Origin: Serripes groenlandicus
Taxonomy: Eukaryota; Mollusca; Bivalvia; Cardiida; Cardiidae
NCBI GenBank assembly: GCA_031761405.1
Contig: JASEVX010000010.1
Span: 11,349,933-11,413,932, forward strand
Reading direction: 5' to 3'
Length of the DNA stretch: 64,000 nucleotides
Part shown: piece by piece, positions 34,473 through 46,503 of the stretch
Layout: every line of letters begins with the position of its first letter
Numbering within the stretch: position 1 is the first letter of the stretch
The notes under the pieces: generated by a model
Databases searched by the model: none
What the model was told of the DNA's origin: nothing
The model's input: only the letters and a program-made list of their open reading frames with translations
Made by a program: the position numbers and the translations under genes

Positions 34473-34910
34473 TTTAAATTGTATAAAATGTATTTGTATA
34501 CATATATTGTATAATATGTTCTTTGATATGCATTATGATGGTGTATATCGGATGACATAAAAAGTTGTATCTCATGGCAATATGTATCTGTATAGATATT
34601 TGTATAATATGATCTTAGATATGCATTATCATGGTGTATATCGGATGGGATAATACGTTGTATCGCATGGCTTGCGATCGTCAACTCTTTACACTGCTTA
34701 TTGGTAACTCATTGGTATACGAGTGTATGTATGTGTATATATGGTTTTATATCACATGAGATATAATGGACACTGTTTAACAAATCCTTTTGTATTATAT
34801 AATGCATAATGTATGTCGCATTTGTTAAATATTTTTGTATTATGGTCTTGAGGCCTAGATTGCTGAATAAAGAATTGAATTGAATTGAATAGAATTGAAT
34901 ATAACATTAT
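34473..34910 (+). mobile_element. LINE 3' UTR with internal repeat and GAATT tail
   Basis: Two copies of a roughly 94-bp unit (GTATAATATG, ATATGCATTAT, GGTGTATATCGGATG) start at about 34508 and 34602. The end is AATAAAGAATTGAATTGAATTG, a (TTGAA)n-type tail shared with the minus-strand fragment at 4.6 kb. Confidence 0.75.
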
Positions 34911-37595
34911 CAGCATTAAGTAAGGTAGCTTTTAGTAGTTGCTCCACTTAAATATAATTAACTCTCTGTGAAGCAAATTAAAGAACACAGTCAAAAATGC
35001 ATAGCGGGATTGGTAAATATTGTTAACTTGGGATAGGCAATGGTTACCTTCTTTGGTCGATCATTAACACACCCTAGTATAAATTAAAAACAATAACATA
35101 TTGCATATGTATGCTTTGTAAAATAATGAATCAACGTGTTCATGATCAATTAAACCATTACTAATTGAAAGGTCTTTCAAATAGAAATTCATCAAAGTTG
35201 ACAATCAATACAAAGTTGTATTTATGACTGGAAGCGTTTAACTTTCGAAATAGCTCATGAAGGAAAACAGCATGTGTTGTAACTATGAAACTTTTAAGTT
35301 TTCAGTTTGGCGTTAACAAGTTTATTTGAAAACGAACATGAATATTGGTAATAAAGATCAGTATCATTAAAGTGTAAAAGTTGTAAGTCCTATCGATCTG
35401 AACAACACTTAACACACTGATGCTTCGTATTATATTTCCTACAACCGTGACTTAAACATCCTTGTTTGGTCCATTAACTCCCAAATATATATATTCACAG
35501 CTCAAGGCACGGATATGTTTACGCCATACATATACAGCAGAGTGAAGTGAAGCGAACAGTTACACGATATCGACTACTTCCTCCAAGAACAAGATGCAAA
35601 TGTGCCTGTTCAGAACCAAGCATTTTTATTTTTTTTTATATGTATTCGTGATTGTCATTAGAAAATAAGATGTTAGCTTCTGACCTGAATTGCGCACCTT
35701 TTTGTTATATTGAAACAACAGTAAACAAAAGTGACCCTCATTCTCGAGTTATTCAAAACGATTTTTGTGTCGCCATTTTATTTGTTTGGAAGTGGTAAGT
35801 TCGAGTAGAAAATAAAAAAAGGTTGAATGGGTAAAATAGTAAATTTTAATTTTTTTATTTTTATATATAGTCATGACTTTAATAAAGATTTGCCGTAGAT
35901 AAAAACTAAAAAAATGTATCAGGTAAACCACTAGGTAATGTCATTTCATTAGACAGTCTTCGGATTCCGCAGTGGTTGCGGGGTTGGGGCAATATGTTAC
36001 AATATGCACTTGCATAGTATTACAGCCTAACATCCTGTCGCGTGTAGATGTCAAAATCCATCTTTTGTTAAATTTTCTTAGTTTATGGCTTGATTTTGTT
36101 TATTATTATCGAAGAAATCGTGTTAATGAACATCAGTTGATATGAATACCAATATAAGGATAAAGCAAAAACTATGTCATATGACGAAAACTCTAATGAA
36201 ATACTTAACCCCGTGAACCATTTTAGCCGGATCTCTTGTAAACAAAGACCATACCCTCATTATACGAGATTGAGTGCTTGTTCCTGTTTTGTTAATAAAC
36301 CAGTGTTCGCGCAGATATTATAAGCATCCAACTTTTAGCTATGTGATATTTCATAGGACACTGAATCAACATGTAACATTTTGCCCCGGGGTCTGTAACT
36401 CTTTACTGCAAAGGCCGGGCCAATGTTTACAATCTGTTTACAATGTGATGTACGTTTAATGTTTTATGTGAATGATTTATATGCTTAATAACTGACCGTG
36501 TATGTTAATACTTGTTTGTTTTATGTATCTCCGTCAATGGCAGTGTTGTAAACATACTTTTTTTCTCAATTAGATTAGAGAATGTAACACCCTGTCCCGG
36601 TCTACCCTACTGGTAATCGAATCGATTTATTCAAATTAACGCCATAGATGAAATAGTGCATAATATTGTATTGAGAATAATATCAGCAAAGTTTCGGATA
36701 TTAGTGCAGTTTTGATTTCAATTCATAAATTGATTTGAGGCTATCAATATTGCCTTCTTAACTTAATAAAAAGAGGAAAAGAAAATGAATAATAACAGAG
36801 ACCGAAACCAAATAACAGAGATCGAAACCAGGTAATGATATATATATTGGGAAATAATAAGAAAAAATGCTAATTTGTATTCGGTTACGAAACAGCCAAT
36901 TTGTTTCAGTAAGGAAACGGACATGTTACGAAACGTCTGGACCCCGCTTGGCTAATTAAAATTAGTTCACAAATAAATCCTTTCGTTTATTTGATTTACT
37001 TATCCTCGATTGCTTAGTTTCGGTAACCTTAAAACTGTTATTTATATATTGCATGTAATGTAGCAAACAAATAACATTACTGCCACTTTACCTTATTTAG
37101 CTTCAATTCACATAATTTACATTGCAGTGTATGGTTTGACAGGTAAAGCAGCCCTTGCTTTGACCTAGTTGTTGTCAAAATATGAAAATGTGACCAGAAT
37201 CAGTGCACCCAGGGTTTTAATTATCAATAAACAAACATTATGAGCATTAATATCAGAAAGTAATATTAAAAATATCTTCAAACTGTTATATATTTAATTA
37301 ACATTCGCATGACATATTCTGTCTTAAGCTAAATAACCTTCTACCTTACGGAGAGGAAAATATTTTCATGCCTTCAGATGTGTTCATAACTGAAAGAAAT
37401 AATATCACAATTGAGGCATGAGTAAAAACAATTGAAATTAAATGTTGTCTTTCAACAGGCTGTAGTTCTGGCAGATTCATTGTTATTTTTTATTCCAAAT
37501 GTGTGTTTTGATCATTCTTTAACTTTCAAATTGTTAACGGCAAGAGTAGTGTGCACTTTAGAGTACACCCTGCAAAGGATTATAGGGATGTGACC
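34911..37595. other. Long intergenic stretch
   Basis: No gene supported. A 20-bp unit (AACAGAGACCGAAACCA type) is repeated twice at about 36795-36832. Otherwise AT-rich, with no clear mobile element. Confidence 0.4.
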
Positions 37596-38420
37596 AATCA
37601 AAACTAGAAATACTGTGAGCAAAGCTCACTGAAGAATACCCCCACTCCCCTCCCAAAGCATCGGATACAATGGTAAAGTTTCTACGTTGCTGTTGAAATT
37701 CCAAATGTCTTTCTGATCAAATAAATATCGAATGTTACATAATATTGATTAAATTTGTTTTTGTGTTCTTGGTTAGACATGTTTGTTTACCATTTGTGTT
37801 TAAAATTCAAATCAAGACACTCAAATAGAAAAATATCATGTCACAATGGTATCTACATATGATGTGTAACCTTCATGTAAAGTTTGAACCAAATCCATTG
37901 AGCCGTTTAGGAGGAGTAGTGCTTACAAGAAATGTGGAGGTATGTGCACAGGAGTCCCTCGCAGGTATCCTCTAAGTTAAATTATCTCCCCTTGGAAGAA
38001 TCTGAGGCGTATGATCTTCCTTCATGCATATCTACATATGATGTGTAACCTTCATGTAAAGTGTGAACCAAATCCATTGAGCAGTTTAGGAGGAGTAGTG
38101 CTTACAAGAAATGTGGACATACGGACAGACAGACATACAGACATGCCTACGAATGGACACTTGTTGGGTATTTTCCTTTGATGTTTCCTTGTTGGGTAGT
38201 ACCCAACAAGGGTACGGTTTATTCCGTAATTATCACCCTTTTACGGAATAAATAGCATTAATATGCTAATTAGGTACCATTAGAAAATTATAAAAAAAAA
38301 TACTTATCAAAGTGTCTTATAAGGCCGGTGGATGGGCTTTAGCCAGTACCCAACAAGTATCCATCCGTGGGTACAGACGGACTGACAGGGTGATTCCTAT
38401 ATACCCCCACCCCCCCCCCC
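37596..38420 (+). repeat. Dispersed repeat with internal tandem copy
   Basis: Opens CTGTGAGCAAAGCTCACTGA followed by AGAATACCCCCAC and ends near TGATTCCTATATACCCCCAC plus a poly-C run (38406-38422). A block with TACATATGATGTGTAACCTT and AGGAGGAGTAGTGCTTACAA occurs at about 37853-37940 and again at about 38032-38120 (period about 180). GGACAGACAGACATACAG follows, as in many bivalve repeats. A hairpin element interrupts it at 38150-38367. Confidence 0.6.
38150..38367. repeat. Foldback element of nested palindromes
   Basis: Ends CGAATGGACACTTGTTGGGT and, inverted, CGGATGGATACTTGTTGGGT. Inside are two further perfect palindromes: CCTTGTTGGGTA against TACCCAACAAGG with one base between them (about 38191-38215), and TTTATTCCGTAA against TTACGGAATAAA with an 11-base loop (about 38217-38251). 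Non-coding. Confidence 0.7.
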
Positions 38421-38627
38421 CCGCCTCAAAAAAAAAAATTGAAAAAAAATATATATGGGCCACTCCATGGGAAAACCGGTGATAGTGACAGCATTTTCGA
38501 TTTTGGGATTTTTACATGTTCATATAGTCCAACCTGTCTAGTTTTGCATGATATATATGTGGACTTCGTATGACACATATTGACGCCGTAATGGACGTCA
38601 ATAATAGACGTGTGTTACTAATTGCTG

Positions 38628-38647
38628 AAATGACGTCGACGTCATTT
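38628..38647. promoter_or_regulatory. 20-bp palindrome with two CRE sites
   Basis: AAATGACGTCGACGTCATTT is a perfect palindrome holding two overlapping TGACGTC motifs, the CREB/ATF-type core. It sits inside element A with no gene next to it, so a role is unproven. Confidence 0.4.
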
Positions 38648-39447
38648 TCATGATTTATGTTCGACGCTCAAACATTTACGTCATTTACAGCAAAGTTATC
38701 CTTAATTGTATCAAAATGGTTCGAGTACATTTTAAGTCATGCAGCGTATAACTTCACCTGCAAAACAGTACTACATGGAATGGTAGTGCACTTTAAATCA
38801 CGGCGTTTTGAACAAGATGTTAGGGTCGTGCTGAAATAAAAGTACATGTATGACATGGTGTTGGTATTTCCTGTGCTGCGCGAACAATAAGTATACGTAT
38901 CAACATGATTATTTGAATGCCGTCGGGTGCATCGATTGCTTACAAACTTGGGAACAAATCCGGAAAATATATTCAATCTAGATCTACTATATCGAAGGAA
39001 TTGAATCGCATATATTTAGATTCGGCTTTTCTTATAGTAATCGTTTAACGAGGACTTATTTCAAATGTATCAAATTTCCTCAAACCTGTGTGGTTTGAGA
39101 TTATAGCGACTTCATAAAGATCTGAGATCAGTGTCCGAGATCATGTCGGTGCACTACCAATTATCAATTGACAATAGTCAAACCAACTCTTTAGTACTCT
39201 TGGTTGTTTGGATAGTACTACGAAAGCTCCGGTCTGTCTGTGTTGTATAACTATAGTGTTGAATGAGATTTAACAAATAACAACAACAAACTTGCATCAC
39301 AATCAGAGTAGGCCTAGTTATATAAGTAAATTTAATTTAACAAATGATGATAATTGTTACCATTTTCTCTTATTTAAATTCAGATACGCAACATTCTGCT
39401 TTAGTTTGTTATAATCAAACAACACTTGGTTCATTAGTGGAGGAAGA

Positions 39448-39630
39448 CATGGCAGTTGGGATAAATAGATAACAACATGTTCAGGTGTGGTTTTGTCAAA
39501 TAAAACATTCAGATCTGCATTATTCTGCATTCATGACAGCTGGTATAAATCGATAACAACATGTTCAGGTGTGTTTTTGTCAATTAAAATATTCATATCT
39601 GCAATAGTTTGCATTCGTGACAGCTGGGAC
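39448..39630. repeat. Tandem repeat, period about 84 bp
   Basis: GATAACAACATGTTCAGGTG at about 39468 and 39552, and GCATTC(A/G)TGACAGCTGG at about 39525 and 39611. Inside element A. Confidence 0.75.
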
Positions 39631-41877
39631 AACACAAGTCGATGTGTCATGCAATACCAAACCAACCAATAGAGATTTTCAATCAATACCGATTTCATTT
39701 ATATTTCATACTTAAGTTGGCTTTTAAAATTTCTCAGGAAGAATGTAAAACTGCTTGGACAAGGGCGACCTTGACCAGACTGAACAAATGCATAAGCTTA
39801 TCAGGATTTCATTTGTCACAAATTCATGAAGATGATATTACCATATATATATATAATATAGCATAACTCTACATCATGTCCTATGTCATGTACCATGTAA
39901 CATCTTGATTTGGATGCAGAATAAATAACAACCACCAGGCAGATCTTTCATCATGTTGGCATCATGTAAAAGTGTACACCACCGCTGCAAGGCGGCTTTA
40001 CATTGTATTGAAAAGAAATAAATACCCTTTACATTTACAGACAGTCAGTTGCCTAGAATGAATAATGGGTTGAATATTGCTAGAAAAACCTCATAGTAAA
40101 AACTACATGTTATCACCGTATAAACAGAAGTATCGTTGAAAGTGCAATTATCAAACCTGAATCACAGGATACAGCATAAACCAAACAACTAATCAAGATC
40201 CTAGCTTTCATCAAACTGCGTTTTCTCCATGGTTTAAACAATATTTAGAATCAGTGTTGCTTTATGAATTCATTAGATTACAACATAAACAGTTATTCCA
40301 GGATTCTTCTTGCCATCTTATACAAACCATTTTGATATAAGATCCATTTCTCCATGATCTCAATCTGAGAAAAGACTGGTCTATGCAATCGTGTAATTGG
40401 ATTCAAACGTAAACTTCTCGAAAGCATTGATAACTATATCTCCAATGGTTGAAGTTAAGATCATACTGAGATACGCGGATTGATCTAGATCTACACTGGT
40501 TCAATATGCCACGAACGTTTGTTTTTTATCTGGTCAAATAATTGAAAAACGAAACTGAAAATGTGATAAATTGGCTTGTAATGTATTGTACCGTATGTAT
40601 TTTTCATTTATACATAATCCATGTACATGTATGTAAGTCTATGAAAATTGAAACCCGATTGTTTATGGCTTTCACGAATGAAACCCGCCTCTTAAACAGA
40701 TTATACATATTATATATCTTCTATTATAAATGCAGATTGATGTAGTACATGTAGAATGGAACAAACATATTTCCAGGTCAGCCTCCTGCAAGTGCAACAC
40801 CGGTTGAGAAATTATTTCATGATCAATATTTTTTACAAATCACGTATTAAAGCATTAACGCAATATAGTACTAATAGCACCGTTTATCTGGAGTCGGTAT
40901 GTTGTGTACATAATATATTGAGCTGTTTTCTACTGTCTATGATGTTTTCGACAAGTGTATATTAAGATCTACCCGCACATACATCACACATGAGCCAGGT
41001 GTATACTGTTTGTCAGAAGTATAACAAAGGGTTCTACATATACACCTAGATGCGGATTAAATTGTATGGATTTGCACGCTGATCTGTTTCTTTTACGCTC
41101 GCAAATGCATGAAGGTTTGTTTTCGTTAAGCAACGCTCAGTTATACATATATTATTGAATAATAATGACACAAAACAATATGTTTTGTATCTGCAATTTC
41201 ATCCGATTCACACGGTTTTATTTCATAGACTTTTGTTTTTCTATGACTTTAAGTTCAACACCTTATTGAGGGCTATATATTATATTTACTTTTCGCAGAT
41301 GCAGATAAACTTTTTTCATACAGTCATGTATAACATCATAGCAGCGTTAAAATATATTCAGTATGTATTTAAATTGATAGTTGATGGCAATTAATAGGTA
41401 TTATATACACACAAATTTCACATGATCAAACAAAAAAAAAAAAAACGAAAATGCGTATGTGTCAATGGTAAAAACCATTTCAAGACAACCTCAGAAACAT
41501 ATTTTTAATTCTTAAACATAAATGGATCATTGAAAGGGGGAATATTCACACACTAAATAGTTAAACATATTGATAGACAAATATATCTGTTTACTAATCT
41601 TACACGCTCGTGTTTGTTGGATGTTTTGAATTAATAATACAGTCTTCTAATAAATTGGGCAGATTAACCGGCAGTAACAGTATTATTATATATCGCTCTT
41701 CATTTCATCCCTCGATGAACATGATGTTTATAAACCAAATCAAACTCTGTGTAAACATGTCATTTTACTTCAGCGTCACTCACACATAAATGACGTCAAA
41801 CTTTGAGTGATGATTACGTCATTTCTTATGCTATGTCACTATCACCGGTTTTCTCATGGAGCGGCCCATATATATAT

Positions 41878-42438
41878 GGGCCGCTAAATTAAATTTACTT
41901 ATATAACTAGGCCTTCTCTGATTGTGATGCAAGTTTGTTGTTGTTATTTGTTAAATGTCATTCAACACTATTGTTATACAACACAGAGACCGGAGCTTTC
42001 GTAGTACTATCCAAACAACCAAGAGTACTAAAGAGTTGGTTTGACTATTGTCAATTGATAATTGGTAGTGCACCGACATGATCTCGGACACTGATCTCAG
42101 ATCTTTATGAAGTCGCTTTAATCTCAAACCACACAGTTTTGAGGAAATTTGATACATTTGAAATAAGTCCTCGTTAAACGATTACTATAAGAAAAGCCGA
42201 ATCTAAATATATGCGATTCAATTCCTTCGATATAGTAGATCTAGATTGAATATATTTTCCGGATTTGTTCCAAGTTTGTAAGCAATCGATGCACCCGACG
42301 GCATTCAAATAATCATGTTGATACGTATAATTATTGTTCGCGCAGCACAGGAAATACCAACACCATGTCATACATGTACTTTTATTTCAGCACGACCCTA
42401 ACATCTTGTTCAAAACGCCGTTTCCCATGGAGTGGCCC
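41878..42438. mobile_element. 0.56-kb TIR element B, deletion derivative of A
   Basis: The reverse complement starts GGGCCACTCCATGGGAAA then jumps to the sequence at 38795 of element A, follows it to about 39325 with roughly 95 percent identity by eye, and closes with GCGGCCC. It therefore lacks A's 38476-38794 and everything after 39325 except the last few bases. It is separated from A only by an AT run (41868-41877) and is in opposite orientation. Confidence 0.75.
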
Positions 42439-44045
42439 ATATGTATAATGAAAATATTGTGTTACAAAATACATGAATCGAATCATTCATACGAATTTTT
42501 TTTTTTTAAAAAGATACCTTTTGATGGAGCTTATCAGATAGGAGAAAATTAGTACTAAGGTTTACAACATTTTTTTCACTAGGATTTTTTAATACTCGGT
42601 AATTATGTATTTTAACAATATTTACAAAAGATTCAAAAACTATTAACAGAAATATGTTTACACTTGAAACCACAAATAAACATTGATGCCATATAACTCT
42701 TCAAATTGAAGATAGTATACAAAATGAAAAAGGTCTGCGATTTGCGACCCTCACCGAAACAGGGCGGTGTACGGTAGGAAGACTGTATTCGCAACAACGA
42801 ATTAAATCATTTTTATTAAACACAAAATATATCATTTACACGAAAGAAAATATATTTTGTTTTTTTTCTCGCTTGATTTCTTATCCAATTCCTGCAATGT
42901 CACGATCGATGACTCTTGATCTTGAGTTGAAAACTTCCAAGTCGCTCAAACACCTAATATTACACCCAAACATTATTAAACATAAGTGATTTAAAATGTT
43001 TATTAGGCCTGAAACAAATTAAAATAAAAACGCACTCTGATAAAATCTGTAAACTTACAGAAGTTAAGAAAATCGGTTCTTTCGCGCCCAAATCATGTTG
43101 TACTTGACACTATTTAAACTGTCATTCCAAGGGCTCGCAACCTACATTTTGCTTGCGCCATGCATATAGTTTATGCTACAATACCACAAGGGCGGTCATC
43201 TTAATATACTTTTTTTTTTATTAAAGTGTGCTCTTTTTTCATTGATTAAAACTGATGAGGAAAGAATACATTTGAATATACTTGTCATGGTACTGTTAAT
43301 GTTTGAATTAAGTTTGAAATTAGGCCTACATGTAGAATATTTACAACAATTTAAATGTAATTCAACTGTTTACTCTAGGTTGGGCTACTTTTGAAACATA
43401 TGAAGAAACACTTTAACATCTGTGAAATTGTGATAATAATTTTGATGCAACGTTAATATTATTTTGAGAAAAGGAGAAAGTTCAGCAATTTAACCCTTTT
43501 CAATGTTTTGAAAGTAGACTTCTGCAAAATGTTTTTGTTTTTTTGACAAATACAAAAAATACAAAATTCTGACCAAAAGAATTTTGTTTGTTGAATTTCA
43601 AAATCATGGAATCAGTCCTTAATGAAAGCACTATGGGTATATTTAGGCTGATGATGGTCACGAATGTATGTGTGGTAAAAACTAAATTAATGCAGTATTT
43701 TCCGGCGACATTGATGCCTTGCGTCAATTTTCTCTTGTTTACGTTGTAAATGGATATTCGAAAGTACGATGTTTGAAGGTTTTTTTTTTTATTTTTAATA
43801 CTTGAAGTAGCTTGACACGTTTTGAGTATTGTCTTATCAATATACATAAAATAACCATAGAATAATTCTCTATTATACCAAGTTTCGCGAGAGTGCAGCA
43901 CAAATTATACTTTTGCCACGATGCTGTCAACTGCATTCAGTAATTGCACTTTCATTAAAAGAGACTTTTAAAAGATTCACCCGAGATATTTTGAAATTCG
44001 TTTGCTGTAGAAATGCTGAATGTGGGAAAGGCTTGCGGTTGATTT
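42439..44045. other. Intergenic, nothing recognised
   Basis: No supported gene. Open frames near 43173 and 43500-43901 are AT-rich, lack domains and have no splice or start context. Confidence 0.4.
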
Positions 44046-44049
44046 TCCT

Positions 44050-44145
44050 GGAATACGGCTCAACGTTTTACGCCGTTTTAGACGGTATCTCAACATAATA
44101 AAATTGACGGAAATAGGATAGCAGTGATACGGTTGAGCCGTATCC
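44050..44145. repeat. Short inverted repeat
   Basis: GGAATACGGCTCAAC on the left pairs with GTTGAGCCGTATCC on the right; about 66 bases lie between. Possible small foldback element. Confidence 0.5.
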
Positions 44146-44159
44146 TACTAAAGACGCAG

Positions 44160-44215
44160 TTTGACGCATTTGCAGCAGACGACTTTTGAAAACATTGTTA
44201 CAAAAGAAGGAATTA
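44160..44215. repeat. piggyBac-type MITE fragment
   Basis: Only one arm: GACGCATTTGCAGCAGACGA then CTTTTGAAAACATTGTTACA and AAAGAAGGAATTA. Confidence 0.65.
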
Positions 44216-44504
44216 CTAAAAAAATGAACAAATAAATAGACGCTTGTCCGTTGGCTAAAAAGTAACTTTTTAGAAAAAATATCTAGCGATATGCACCGTT
44301 TTTTCTGGTATGCACCAGATTTATAAATAGTAACAGGGGAACACCGGGTAATCCCATGAACCGCGTATTAATATCCTTCGCCTTTATCCGTACGCTACGG
44401 CATGTTCCGAGGCGCGCTCCGAATGACCACGGAAACTTCCGAAGCTCAAGCGTTTGACTTCCATTGATCATTTTCTGTGTTTCTAAACGACAATACCTGT
44501 CAAA

Positions 44505-44639
44505 ATGGAAAATGAACCGCCACCAACGCGCTTCGCGAACCTTTCGGAGGAAGAAATGCAAAGAATTATGGAAGATAAAGATACACTTAACACAAATAAA
44601 GCTACGAAGCAAGCAGTTAATGTGTTTCGAGCGATTTAG
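44505..44639 (+). pseudogene. N-terminal fragment like ZMYM2/KIAA1958-type proteins
   Basis: 44 codons from ATG (context CAAAATGG) to TAG. The peptide runs MENEPPPTRFANLSEEEMQR, then IMEDKDTLNTNKATKQAV and NVFRAI. The pattern of an FA-L-SEEE start, a KD---NT-KATK-AV core and VFR is what I recall at the start of the molluscan ZMYM2-like/KIAA1958-like proteins, which carry a Crypton-derived tyrosine-recombinase-like domain (DUF3504). The family continues VFR-YL, whereas here the frame stops at once and a foldback repeat begins about 15 bases later. It is probably a truncated copy or a first exon broken by that insertion. Recognition is from memory and the match is short. Confidence 0.45.
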
Positions 44640-44652
44640 GGTTATATAATAA

Positions 44653-44800
44653 AACAGTTATGGGCTTTTCAGCTGTTATACATGATATTGATATGTACCC
44701 AACAAATCATTATTGACCTCGACTATCGCCTCGGTCAATAATGATTTTTTTGGTGTATATCACATCATGTATAACAGCTGAAAAGTTCATAATTGACCCA
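44653..44800. repeat. Foldback (hairpin) MITE
   Basis: Arms of about 65 bp: CTTTTCAGCTGTTATACATG and AATCATTATTGACC on the left, mirrored by GGTCAATAATGATT and CATGTATAACAGCTGAAAAG on the right. The loop is about 14 bases. It abuts the truncated frame at 44505-44639. Confidence 0.8.
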
Positions 44801-44892
44801 TTCTTCTTGAAATGCCGATTTTTAAAGTAGATATCCAACCACGGTTTTTATTAACTAATAACGAGCGCAGCTCGTTCTTAGGTATTACCTTT

Positions 44893-44914
44893 ATTATAGG
44901 AAATTTCCTATAAT
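44893..44914. repeat. 22-bp perfect palindrome
   Basis: ATTATAGGAAA followed directly by its reverse complement TTTCCTATAAT. No known function. Confidence 0.6.
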
Positions 44915-45027
44915 CAGTATGGAAAAAAATTGGGTGCAAAATTTTACTATGGCCCTGCTCGTGAAATTCCAAGTAAAATTACATAGAACATAGCAGGGAA
45001 CCATGACCGACAATTATCCACATCCGG

Positions 45028-45131
45028 TGACGTCATATTCAGCCGGTACCCGAGATAACTAGAACAACTGTGCTGTTTACATTAAAGGCTGACAACCATA
45101 ACGTAATCGGCTGCGAGTTTCTTTGCGTCAG
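45028..45131 (+). promoter_or_regulatory. Candidate promoter/non-coding first exon
   Basis: A perfect CRE palindrome TGACGTCA lies at 45028-45035, and 96 bases on there is a strong splice donor (GCGTCAG|GTAAGA, donor after 45131). A splice acceptor-like GAACTGTTTCAG ends at about 47691, just upstream of the glycosyltransferase first coding exon. This could be its 5' UTR exon, but it is inference only. Confidence 0.25.
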
Positions 45132-46117
45132 GTAAGATTTTTTATCGCTCTCGTTTCCCATTGAATAACATAAATTTTATTTTGGCGTTGGTATAAAATC
45201 AAGCTGTAGTGTGAATCTGAGAATCAGCGATGGGTTGTATTCATTGACGTATGTTCTGTCGATAGACAATTTTGGTTTCACTGTCTGGTTTCACTAAGAT
45301 GCTCTTAAGGGTAAATTTGTTTCACCCTCAATTCTACGCAGACTTCGCTGAAGTCGTATGTCCTTCTGACAAAAACTCCTTCGGACTGTCAAAGATCAAT
45401 GCAATAATTGGCTGAACATAGCGGTTACACGAAACACCCTGTGACCCAAATCAGAGACATGTATATTTATGTCTCTACCCAAGTAAACTTTACACCAACA
45501 CAGAGTTGAATCACAGGGACGTGCTCCTGTATGTCTAAATGTATGCATAGGGTAATATTCTGTTCTTGATCACACAGGAGCACCTGGTTAAAATTTCGGA
45601 ATCGCTACAGCCATTATACCCCATTCAGAATTCATGCGACAACTAAAACCGCACATTTATATAAGAAGAAAAAGTAAATCTATTTTTAGAAGTGTTCTTG
45701 GAAGTCCTCAAGTGCAGATTGTTGACACATTTTATGACGCAATATATTACGTTTCTGCTGCATGACATCCACTCCATTTTTTTAGTGGTGAAACACATTG
45801 ATATTTCTGAATAATGGCCATTTAGTTAAAACTAACATCTTTTCAGACTAAGCGAACCCAAGATGAAACGTCCCCAGTGAATTCAAGAGCCGAAACGGAT
45901 TTATATGGGCATGACTTTTCCTGTGTGCTCTTAACAAAATTAAAAATTATTTTTACATGTAAAAAAGGATGTGCCAATTATCGAAATTGGATCTTAACAA
46001 GGCACATTGTAGGTCAGGATCACTGCGATGCTCTATAGGAACCCACCCTGCGGCAAAACATGATTCATGTAAGTAACATTGCACATTGTCACTAATTTGA
46101 CCTTTTATCATATATAT
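45132..46117. other. Intergenic or first intron, nothing recognised
   Basis: No coding sequence. Contains two related blocks with CAGGAGCAC / GACGTGCTCCTG near 45515 and 45580 in opposite orientation, possibly a short inverted repeat. Confidence 0.35.
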
Positions 46118-46121
46118 AAAT

Positions 46122-46385
46122 GGCCGAGCTTCGGTAGCGAAGCGGGCTGTCAATCCAGGGGTTGTGAGTTTGAATCCCAGCTCGACCAACATTAATTCTG
46201 ACGTTTGACAAAAGTCATTGTGACCTGCGTCATTCGTCTTTCACCAATGGTCTGTTTAACAGTCTAAGTGGAAAAGCAGCCTGTTGTGCGGTGTACTGGA
46301 GTGGGAAAACCAGAAAATGCATGAGTAAGTGAACTGGTCGCCGTGATATGACTGAAAACTTGTTGAAAACGGCCTTAATGGCTCT
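46122..46385 (+). mobile_element. tRNA-derived SINE (family 1)
   Basis: Head GGCCGAGCTTCGGTAGCGAA, then CCAGGGGTTGTGAGTTTGAA (B-box region) and TCCCAGCTCGACC. Ends of the head pair as a tRNA acceptor stem with one mismatch. The body and tail (GTGATATGACTGAAAACTTG, GTTGAAAACGGCCTTAA) match the copies at 11.6 kb and 47.1 kb in reverse. Confidence 0.8.
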
Positions 46386-46503
46386 TTTTTTCCGAACATA
46401 AGTGGGGAGTTGGCCCCTTTGAAAAAAAAAAATCATAGAAGCAACTCTGCCCAAATATTGGCCTAACAAAAGTAAAATGCGGTGCATAGAAAATCCCCAA
46501 AAT

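Larger units (their letters stand above)
38457..41867. mobile_element. 3.4-kb TIR element A, non-coding
   Basis: Terminal inverted repeats of about 33 bp: left GGGCCACTCCATGGGAAAAC then CGGTGATAGTGAC, right the reverse complement with two or three changes. It is flanked by AT repeats on both sides, so the target is (AT)n and an exact duplication cannot be read. The interior has no transposase frame. It includes a 20-bp CRE-like palindrome at 38628-38647 and the segment 38795-39325 that is repeated, inverted, in element B. The superfamily is not recognised. Confidence 0.7.

Noticed and set aside
46122..46190. Possible functional tRNA gene
   Set aside because: The head folds like a tRNA at the acceptor stem but the D and anticodon arms do not form well. 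The same sequence heads two other SINE copies with a shared body and tail.
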